From Pirellulales bacterium (GTDB lineage Bacteria > Planctomycetota > Planctomycetia > Pirellulales > JALHLM01): 5,091 nt of DNA. Of the stretch, positions 1-5,091 are shown in pieces. The notes under the pieces were generated by a model. It saw only the letters and a list, made by a program, of their open reading frames with translations, did not search any database and had not been told where the DNA came from. The number at the start of each line of letters is the position of its first letter. Positions within the stretch are counted from its first letter, which is position 1. The stretch lies in NCBI GenBank assembly GCA_022844585.1, contig JALHLM010000446.1, positions 1-5,091 on the forward strand, in the 5' to 3' direction. Both the position numbers and the translations under genes were made by a program.

Positions 1-1
1 A

Positions 2-49
2 CGCACTGCAGGCGGCGCGGACGGCCAGGTTTTCATCCGCGTGATGTGA
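2..49 (+). CDS. Possible 3' end of an upstream gene (partial)
   Basis: An open frame enters from the left edge and ends at TGA 47-49, giving the C-terminal peptide RTAGGADGQVFIRVM. About 12 of its 15 codons end in G or C, as in the neighbouring EF-G gene, and the hydrophobic, strand-like end (QVFIRVM) looks protein-like. If real, it stops 15 bases before the EF-G start codon, and the EF-G ribosome binding site begins right at its stop, which would fit a co-transcribed pair. The fragment is too short to identify, and the other two forward frames are also open over much of this stretch, so chance cannot be excluded. Confidence 0.3.
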   Translation, partial: RTAGGADGQVFIRVM

Positions 50-54
50 AAGGA
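50..54 (+). promoter_or_regulatory. Ribosome binding site for the EF-G-like gene
   Basis: AAGGA matches the 5' part of the Shine-Dalgarno consensus and lies 10 bases before ATG 65, a normal distance for this part of the consensus. The in-frame TTG at 59 is only 4 bases away, too close for good initiation. This favours ATG 65 over TTG 59 as the start. Confidence 0.6.
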
Positions 55-64
55 TCCGTTGCTC

Positions 65-2164
65 ATGGCGCTCCACAAAGTCGAAGACATTCGCAACATT
101 GCCTTCTGCGGACACGGCACGGCCGGCAAGACGACGCTGGTCGACAAGTTTCTGAACAAGACGGGCACGGTGAAGCGTCCGGCCAGCGTGGACGACAAGA
201 CGAGCATCTGCGATTTCGACGAAGAGGAAAAGCATCACAAGCATACGATCGAGGCGTCGGTCGTGCACTTCGAGCACGGCGGCAAGCACTTCAATGTGAT
301 CGACACGCCGGGCTATCCGGACTTCATCGGGCAGACCATCGGCGCCTTGCGCGCGGTCGACGTGGCGGTGATTGTGATCAACGCCCATTCGGGCATCGGC
401 GTCAACACGCGGCGCGTGTTCAAGGAATCAGGCGACGCCGGTTTGGGGCGGATCATCGTCATCAACAAGATGGATACCGAGAACATCGACTACCCGAAGT
501 TGCTCGCCAGTATTCAGGAACTCTTCGGCAGCGCGTGCGTGCCGTACAACGTGCCGATCGGTTCCGGGCACGATTTCAAAGGCGTGGCGAGCGTGCTGCA
601 TCCGCCGGCGGATACGACCGGCGCGTTGATCGATCCGCACAAGTATTCGGACAAATTGCTCGAATCGATCATCGAAATTGACGAAGAAGTGACCGCGAAG
701 TATTTCGACGGCGAAGTGCCGGACGATGCGCACCTGGCGGATCTTGCGGCGCACGCCGTGGCGGGCGGGACGTTGATTCCGGTGCTGTGTTGCGCCGGCA
801 AGGCAGATTTGGGCGTGAATGAATTGCTCGATGCGTTGGCGCTCTGCGCGCCGTCGCCGGCGCTCGTGCCGCGCAAGGCGAAAGATGCCTCGGGCAATGA
901 AGTGGAATTGAAGCCGGATCCGGCGGGGCCGCTCGTGGCGCAAGTCTTCAAGACGCGGATCGATCCGTTCGTGCAAAAGATCAGCTTCGTGCGGCTGTTC
1001 TCCGGCACGCTCAAGAAGGAGGATACCGTTCACGCGAGCACGGCCCGGAAGGGGCTGAAGATTGCGCAACTGTTTCGCGTGCAGGCGAGTGAAACGCAGC
1101 CGATCGACGCCGCCGGCGCGGGGGACATCGTGGCGCTCACGAAGATGGAAGACCTGCACACGAATTGCACGCTCGGCGACTACACGATGACGCCGATCAA
1201 GTTCCCGACGCCGATGGTGGGCCTCGCGGTGACGCCAAAGACGCGCGGCGACGAAGCGAAGTTGTCCGGCGCGTTACACAAGCTCGTGGAAGAGGATCCC
1301 ACGTTCCATACCGATCGCGATCAGCAAACGCACGAGCTGGTGGCAACCGGCATGAGCGAGTTGCATCTTCAACTGCTGCGCGAACGCCTCAAGCGTCGCG
1401 ACAAGGTGGAATTGGAATCGCACGAGCCGAAGATTCCGTATCGCGAAACGATCGCCAACAACGCCGAAGGAAGCTACCGGCACAAGAAGCAATCGGGCGG
1501 CCGCGGGCAGTTCGGCGAAGTGCATATTCGCATGTATCCCTTCCCGGAAGGGACCAAGGTCGAAGACTTCGTCACGAAGGCGCGCTTTCCGTCGATGCGC
1601 GAGTTTCATTTCGACAAGGACAGTAATTTCCTCTGGGTCGATTCGATCGTCGGCGGCACGATTCCGAACAACTTCCTGCCGGCCGTGGAGAAGGGCTTCA
1701 AAGAACGACTCGGGAAAGGCGTGATCGCCGGCTACCGGGTCAAGAACGTCTGCGTCGAAGTTCACTTCGGCAAACATCATCCGGTGGATAGCTCGGAAGC
1801 GGCGTTCAAGACGGCCGGCTCGATGGCGTTTCGCAACGTGTTTCAACAAGCGAAGCCGTCGCTGCTGGAACCGATCGTCACGCTGCACGTGACCGTTCCC
1901 GGCGAAAAACTCGGCGACATCAGCAGCGACATGTCAGGCCGCCGCGGCCGCGTGCTGGGGATGGACTCCGCCGGCGGCGATTTGCAAACCGTGAACGCGG
2001 TCGTCCCGCTGGCGGAAGTGACGACGTACGCCCGGGCGCTGTCCAGCATCACCGGCGGCCAAGGCAGCTACACGATGGAATTCAGCCACTACGACGTGGT
2101 GCCCGGCAACATCCAAAAGGAGATCATGGAGAAGGCGGTGATGAAGGAGGAGGAAGAGGAGTAG
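65..2164 (+). CDS. fusA2: Elongation factor G-like GTPase (EF-G2-type paralogue)
   Basis: This is a translational GTPase of the EF-G family, 699 residues from ATG 65 against about 704 for E. coli EF-G, so it is full length. It is expected to act on the ribosome in the cytoplasm. Residues 16-23 form the P-loop (GHGTAGKT), 80-83 DTPG, 134-137 NKMD and about 239-247 the G5 region. Domain II starts near 288, domain III precedes PYRETI (458-463), domain IV holds KKQSGGRGQF (474-483) and the tip loop GKHHPVDSS (569-577), and domain V runs from about 602 with GRRGRVLGM (625-633). Two sites differ from canonical EF-G: DTPG is followed by Tyr84 instead of the catalytic His, and the switch I Arg-Gly-Ile is His-Lys-His (58-60), although Thr61 is kept. 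Domain IV has about 20 extra residues near 497-520, and the tail is acidic (E695-E699). These traits point to an EF-G2-type paralogue, not the main translocase. The exact role (translocation, recycling, stress) is not readable from sequence. Confidence 0.95.
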   Translation: MALHKVEDIRNIAFCGHGTAGKTTLVDKFLNKTGTVKRPASVDDKTSICDFDEEEKHHKHTIEASVVHFEHGGKHFNVIDTPGYPDFIGQTIGALRAVDVAVIVINAHSGIGVNTRRVFKESGDAGLGRIIVINKMDTENIDYPKLLASIQELFGSACVPYNVPIGSGHDFKGVASVLHPPADTTGALIDPHKYSDKLLESIIEIDEEVTAKYFDGEVPDDAHLADLAAHAVAGGTLIPVLCCAGKADLGVNELLDALALCAPSPALVPRKAKDASGNEVELKPDPAGPLVAQVFKTRIDPFVQKISFVRLFSGTLKKEDTVHASTARKGLKIAQLFRVQASETQPIDAAGAGDIVALTKMEDLHTNCTLGDYTMTPIKFPTPMVGLAVTPKTRGDEAKLSGALHKLVEEDPTFHTDRDQQTHELVATGMSELHLQLLRERLKRRDKVELESHEPKIPYRETIANNAEGSYRHKKQSGGRGQFGEVHIRMYPFPEGTKVEDFVTKARFPSMREFHFDKDSNFLWVDSIVGGTIPNNFLPAVEKGFKERLGKGVIAGYRVKNVCVEVHFGKHHPVDSSEAAFKTAGSMAFRNVFQQAKPSLLEPIVTLHVTVPGEKLGDISSDMSGRRGRVLGMDSAGGDLQTVNAVVPLAEVTTYARALSSITGGQGSYTMEFSHYDVVPGNIQKEIMEKAVMKEEEEE

Positions 2165-2176
2165 GGGCTGGCGTTG

Positions 2177-2205
2177 TTCACAGCTCGAAATGGGGAGGGT
2201 ATAAT
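2177..2205 (+). promoter_or_regulatory. Sigma70-type promoter of the Uma2 gene
   Basis: TTCACA (2177-2182) matches the -35 consensus TTGACA at five of six bases. After exactly 17 bases comes TATAAT (2200-2205), a perfect -10 hexamer. Transcription should begin about 7 bases later, near 2212, directly before ATG 2213. The promoter begins 12 bases after the EF-G stop codon and gives the downstream gene its own transcription unit. Consensus match and spacing are seen directly; activity is inferred. Confidence 0.7.
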
Positions 2206-2212
2206 TGGCGAT

Positions 2213-2986
2213 ATGAGCATCTCGCCATTTGAGTCAACCGCCGGCGCTGAGTTTGCAGTTCGTGTGGCCGATGGCCGCAGCGACAGCGCGGCCGCGCTGC
2301 GCGAACTGCACAGCGGTGATGTGATGACGCGAGAAGAATTTCACGCGCTCTATGAAGTAACGCCCGCCGGATTTAAGGCCGAGCTAATCGACGGAGTAGT
2401 ATTCGTGGCATCCCCAGTTGGCCAATGGCATGGCGACTACATTTACTTTCTTGGCGGGCTTCTTTTCTCCTATCAGTCAAGAACGCCAGGAGTCTCTGGA
2501 AACACGAATTCCACTCTCTTGCTGGGACCTCGCGACGAACCTCAGCCAGACTTGTTGCTGCGGATTCCGCCAGAATTCGGTGGGCGAACTTGGACCGAGC
2601 CGGGCAAAGTGGAGTATCTTGCAGGGCCTCCTGAATTGGTGATCGAGATCGCACATAGTACGCGCACCGTCGACCTCCAGACCAAGCGCCTCGCTTACCA
2701 ACGACACGGCGTGCAGGAATACCTCGTCGTCTGTGTGGGCGACCGCGAAATTCGCTGGTTCGACCTGACGCGGGACGAGCGACTGCAAGTTCCTGCCGAT
2801 GGCATTGTACGTGCCAGTCGCTTTCCGGGATTATGGCTAGATGTTCGAGCGATCATGGAATTGAATTCCAATGCCGCCCTGAAGGCCCTTGAAGCCGGTC
2901 TCGCTTCGCCGGAGCACGCCGAGTTCGTGCAGCGTCTCGAAGCCGAGCGAGCGCGTATCGCAACAGGGCAAACGACGCCGAAGTAG
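2213..2986 (+). CDS. Uma2-family PD-(D/E)XK endonuclease-like protein
   Basis: This 257-residue protein has the layout of the Uma2 family (DUF820), a restriction-endonuclease-like fold whose biological role is largely unknown. ELIDG (57-61) carries the first acidic residue, PDLLL (112-116) the central Asp113, PELVIEI (139-146) the next acidic residue Glu145, and Lys158 lies in the following helix before GVQEYLVV (166-173), the usual 'G-V-x-E-Y' strand. The typical Ser-Pro-Ser after the last acidic strand is here Ala-His-Ser-Thr (147-150). The first 35 or so residues are a poorly conserved extension, and the last 40 form an Ala/Glu-rich probable helix. ATG 2213 is chosen because the promoter at 2177-2205 would lie inside the gene if the TTG at 2174 were used; TTG 2174 does have a weak AGGGG upstream (2163-2167) and would add 13 residues. 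Over 67 codons counted by hand (2345-2545), about 52% end in G or C, against about 80% in a 60-codon sample of the EF-G gene, which suggests a different origin. No partner methylase or antitoxin is adjacent. Confidence 0.88.
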   Translation: MSISPFESTAGAEFAVRVADGRSDSAAALRELHSGDVMTREEFHALYEVTPAGFKAELIDGVVFVASPVGQWHGDYIYFLGGLLFSYQSRTPGVSGNTNSTLLLGPRDEPQPDLLLRIPPEFGGRTWTEPGKVEYLAGPPELVIEIAHSTRTVDLQTKRLAYQRHGVQEYLVVCVGDREIRWFDLTRDERLQVPADGIVRASRFPGLWLDVRAIMELNSNAALKALEAGLASPEHAEFVQRLEAERARIATGQTTPK

Positions 2987-2995
2987 GAACCAGCG

Positions 2996-4888
2996 TCAGT
3001 TCAGTTCCGACGCTTCTTCCCAATGCTCGTAGAGTTTCGGCAGCGCTGCTTGTTGCGCCGATAGCTCTTGCTGTAGTGTGCGGACGCGATCGCCGTCGCG
3101 GAGGGCTTCCGGCGAGGCCATTTCCTGGTGTAGTTGTTCGATGCGCGTCTCGCGGTCGAAGATTTCTTTTTCCAGATCGGCGACCTTGCGGTAGGGGAAT
3201 TTGCGCTTACGCTTTTCGCCTGACGCGGCGCTGGATGATTTCTCGGGCGCGGAAGGTGATGGCGCGGACGCACGCCCGTTGGTGGCGGGCGCGGCGTTGC
3301 GCGTCAGGTGGAGGTAGGTGTCGTAGTTTCCTTCGACGACGCGGAAGCGGTGCGGTTCCACGACGAGGACGTGGTCGGCGGCGCGGTTGAGGAAGTAGCG
3401 GTCGTGGCTGACCATGATGACGGTGCCGTCGAACTTGTTGATCGCTTGCTCCAGTGCGTCGCGCGACCAGAGGTCAAGATGGTTCGTCGGTTCGTCGAGG
3501 ATCAGGACGTTGGCGTCTTGGGCCGCCAATTGCGCGAGTGCTGCCTTACCGCGCTCGCCGCCGCTGAGGCTACGGACTTGCTGGAAGACGATGTCGCCCG
3601 TCAGGCCGAAGCGCGCCAGGATGTCGCGGCGTTGTTGGATGTTGAATTCTTTCTTGGGCGGGCGGACCGCTTCGACCACTTCGAGATCGTCGTCGACGCC
3701 GCTGAGACGCTGATCGTAGTAGCCAATCTTCACGCCAGAACCAAGAATGACGCGTCCCGCGGTGGGGCGCTCTTCGTCGACGAGGCAACGCAACAGCGTC
3801 GTCTTGCCGGTGCCGTTGGGGCCGAGAATGCCCCAGCGTTCGCCACGCAGGATGTCGAACGTCAGATCCTGGAACAGCGGCCGATCGTACGATTTCGCCA
3901 GCCCCTCGACGCGGATGACGATGTCGCCGGTGCGCGACGCGGGCGTAAAACCCATCGGCGGCGCTTGGATCGCGCGTGGCGGGTCGACTCGTTCGATGCG
4001 TTCGAGCTTCTTGCGGCGGTCCTGTGCTTGCGTGGATTTCTGGCCGTAGATGTTGCGGCGGATGTAGTCTTCGGCCTTCTCAATATACTCCTGCTGCTTT
4101 TCGAAGGCGCGCCGCTCGACCTCGACGCGCTCCGCCTTTTGTCGCCAGTAGGCGGAGAAATTGCCGACGTAGCTGTCGACGGTGCCGTGGAACAACTCCA
4201 GCGTGCGGTTGGTGACCTTGTCGAGAAAATACCGGTCATGGCTGACCAGCAGCACCGCTTGCGGGCTCTCGGCGAGAAACGATTCCAGCCATTGCGTGGC
4301 TTCGATATCCAAGTGGTTCGACGGTTCGTCGAGCAGCATCAGGTCCGGCTCCGCCAGGAGCAATTTCGCCAGGAGCAGCCGGTTCTGTTGACCGCCGCTC
4401 AATTGATCGACTGGCTGGTGGTAGCCCGCGCGGGCGAAACCGAGCCCATCCAGGACTTGCTCGATCTTGCGGTCCAGGTGGTAGGCGTCGCGGATTTCCA
4501 GTTCGTGTTGCACGCGGTCGAAGCGGACCGAAAGTCGCATGCGCTCGGCGTCGTCGGCGGCCGCGATCTGATGCGCCAAATCCTCGGCCTCGTGCTGCAG
4601 CGCGATCAGTGATGCGAGCGCCCGTTTGGCCTCGTCCCAGAGCGTGGCCCCGGGAGCGAAATCCGGGTGCTGCTCCAGAAATGCCAGCGACGCCGATTGG
4701 TGCGTAACGATCTGGCCGCTATCCGCGTCGACCTGGCCCGCGACGATTCGCAGCAGGGTCGATTTGCCGGCGCCATTCGGACCGACCAGGCCGGCCTTGT
4801 CGCCGGGACGAATCTCGAACGAAACGCCGTCCAGGACGGGCTCCGGCCCGAAGTGTTTGGTGACGTTTTCGACGGACAACAGAATCAT
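2996..4888 (-). CDS. ABC-F family ATPase (YdiF/Uup-like, ribosome-associated)
   Basis: This is a complete 630-residue soluble protein with two ABC ATPase domains and no membrane segment, the hallmark of the ABC-F family. These proteins bind the ribosomal E site and relieve stalled translation or, in some members, protect against antibiotics. ABC1 has Walker A GPNGAGKST (36-44), signature LSGGQ (163-167), Walker B LMLLDEP (183-189) and the switch His217 in SHDRYFLD. A charged helical linker follows at about 245-300, the part that contacts P-site tRNA in known members. ABC2 has Walker A GPNGTGKTT (356-364), signature LSGGE (441-445), Walker B VLILDEP (461-467) and His495. Both catalytic glutamates (188 and 466) are present. 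A Ser/Ala/Pro-rich hinge (about 532-557) leads to a basic patch KRKRK (559-563) and a coiled coil to the end, as in Uup and YdiF. The start is secure: an in-frame TAG lies 6 bases upstream (4895-4897), so ATG 4888 is the first possible start. The exact ABC-F subgroup cannot be fixed by eye, and nothing marks it as a resistance determinant. Confidence 0.95.
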   Translation of the reverse strand: MILLSVENVTKHFGPEPVLDGVSFEIRPGDKAGLVGPNGAGKSTLLRIVAGQVDADSGQIVTHQSASLAFLEQHPDFAPGATLWDEAKRALASLIALQHEAEDLAHQIAAADDAERMRLSVRFDRVQHELEIRDAYHLDRKIEQVLDGLGFARAGYHQPVDQLSGGQQNRLLLAKLLLAEPDLMLLDEPSNHLDIEATQWLESFLAESPQAVLLVSHDRYFLDKVTNRTLELFHGTVDSYVGNFSAYWRQKAERVEVERRAFEKQQEYIEKAEDYIRRNIYGQKSTQAQDRRKKLERIERVDPPRAIQAPPMGFTPASRTGDIVIRVEGLAKSYDRPLFQDLTFDILRGERWGILGPNGTGKTTLLRCLVDEERPTAGRVILGSGVKIGYYDQRLSGVDDDLEVVEAVRPPKKEFNIQQRRDILARFGLTGDIVFQQVRSLSGGERGKAALAQLAAQDANVLILDEPTNHLDLWSRDALEQAINKFDGTVIMVSHDRYFLNRAADHVLVVEPHRFRVVEGNYDTYLHLTRNAAPATNGRASAPSPSAPEKSSSAASGEKRKRKFPYRKVADLEKEIFDRETRIEQLHQEMASPEALRDGDRVRTLQQELSAQQAALPKLYEHWEEASELN

Positions 4889-4893
4889 GCGGA

Positions 4894-4898
4894 CCTAC
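4894..4898 (-). promoter_or_regulatory. Weak ribosome binding site of the ABC-F gene
   Basis: On the minus strand GTAGG lies 5 bases before ATG 4888. Only AGG matches the Shine-Dalgarno core, so it is weak, but the distance is suitable. It overlaps the in-frame stop TAG that rules out any longer start. Confidence 0.4.
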
Positions 4899-4919
4899 GA
4901 ACGGGGAGGGCGGCGACCA

Positions 4920-4934
4920 GGGTAAATCATACCC
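4920..4934 (-). promoter_or_regulatory. Possible -10 element within a small dyad, ABC-F gene
   Basis: Reading the minus strand, GGGTATGATTTACCC is a 5-base inverted repeat (GGGTA and TACCC) around a 5-base centre. It contains TATGAT (4931 down to 4926), one mismatch from the -10 consensus. Transcription would start near 4919 and give a leader of about 30 bases before ATG 4888. No recognisable -35 hexamer lies 16-18 bases upstream, so this is a weak or activator-dependent promoter at best. The dyad is short enough to be chance. Confidence 0.35.
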
Positions 4935-5022
4935 GGGACGACGTTTAGGGCGGTAGGCGGGACGTGAACGGGCGGGAACGAGTCGGCCATTGCGCCAAGC
5001 GACTTGTCAACGCCATGTAAAA

Positions 5023-5091
5023 GGGGTTGGGTGCCACTGGCGGCTTGTCCGCCAGTGCGGGATTTGATTAGGCATTACGCGGCTGTCCCCC
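5023..5091. repeat. Dispersed hairpin repeat of planctomycete type (partial, runs off the edge)
   Basis: The segment begins with GGGGTTGGGTGCC, contains a perfect hairpin at 5035-5057, and ends at the window edge in GGCTGTCCCCC. Read from 5031, one frame is open to the edge and gives VPLAACPPVRDLIRHYAAVP. From memory, this peptide and the GTGCCACTGGCGG core recur in many short 'hypothetical proteins' of planctomycetes. I therefore take it as a non-coding dispersed repeat that creates false genes. No second copy is in this window, so the repeat nature is inferred, and the outer boundaries are uncertain. Confidence 0.5.
5035..5057. other. Perfect 9-bp hairpin
   Basis: CACTGGCGG (5035-5043) and CCGCCAGTG (5049-5057) are exact reverse complements separated by CTTGT. 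The stem is GC-rich and would be stable in RNA or single-stranded DNA. No run of T follows on the plus strand and none flanks it on the minus strand, so it does not look like an intrinsic terminator. It is the core of the repeat at 5023-5091. Confidence 0.8.

Noticed and set aside
46..681. 211-codon plus-strand frame starting with GTG
   Set aside because: It overlaps the EF-G-like gene in another frame, its product is Arg/Gly/His-rich without known motifs, and the EF-G frame shows unmistakable conserved motifs over the same bases.
428..1159. 243-codon minus-strand frame, and 1274-1888 likewise
   Set aside because: Both are antisense shadows of the EF-G-like gene, Arg-rich and without domain features.
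2174..2212. TTG 2174 as the start of the Uma2 gene
   Set aside because: The strong promoter at 2177-2205 would lie inside the coding sequence, and the 13 extra residues show no family similarity. It remains possible only for a read-through transcript from the EF-G gene.
2213..2986. Uma2 gene as half of a restriction-modification or toxin-antitoxin pair
   Set aside because: No methylase, antitoxin or other small partner gene lies next to it; both neighbours are translation factors.
3308..4612. 434-codon open frame on the plus strand
   Set aside because: It lies wholly antisense to the ABC-F gene, whose motifs are complete. Its peptide is the Val/Asp/Glu/Arg-rich type produced by reading GC-rich codons backwards, and it has no recognisable domain.
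4902..4976. Several G-runs (GGGG, GGG) and CGGGACG/CGGGAACG copies as a G-quadruplex or iteron array
   Set aside because: The runs are separated by loops that are mostly longer than 7 bases, and the short copies are irregularly spaced and expected in GC-rich DNA.
5035..5057. Hairpin as a Rho-independent terminator
   Set aside because: No T-tract follows on either strand, and no gene in this window ends next to it.
4968..5091. Open frame of 41 codons running off the right edge
   Set aside because: Its second half is the repeat-encoded peptide and its first half has no conserved character or ribosome binding site. I treat it as a false gene made by the repeat.

Overview
The window suggests a GC-rich (about 60%) bacterium, most likely a member of the Planctomycetota (Pirellulales-like). 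This rests on recognition without database access. The EF-G paralogue has the sequence features I associate with planctomycete EF-G-like proteins. Uma2-type nuclease genes are abundant in that phylum. The right edge carries a hairpin repeat that I remember as dispersed in planctomycete genomes.

Layout. Bases 1-49 may hold the last codons of an upstream gene. Bases 65-2164 (+) encode a complete 699-residue elongation factor G-like GTPase. Its G-domain motifs are altered at two places normally invariant in EF-G, and domain IV carries an insertion of about 20 residues. A near-consensus housekeeping promoter (TTCACA, 17-base spacer, TATAAT; 2177-2205) follows the EF-G stop and points at the ATG of a Uma2-family PD-(D/E)XK protein (2213-2986, +). 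The predicted transcription start is so close to that ATG that the mRNA is probably leaderless. Bases 2996-4888 (-) encode a complete 630-residue ABC-F ATPase with two ABC domains, the inter-domain linker and a C-terminal coiled coil. It converges on the Uma2 gene with only 9 bases between the two stop codons. Bases 4889-5091 are intergenic: a possible -10 element inside a small dyad serves the ABC-F gene, and a hairpin repeat runs off the right edge.

The two large genes both encode ribosome-associated nucleotide-dependent factors, but they face each other and nothing in the sequence shows co-regulation. The Uma2 gene between them has its own promoter and clearly lower third-position GC, and looks like an insertion between older genes. 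I see no CRISPR array, tRNA, rRNA, transposase or obvious new multi-gene system. The most informative points are the atypical EF-G active site, the apparently leaderless Uma2 transcript, the promoter motif shared by two genes, and the terminal repeat.
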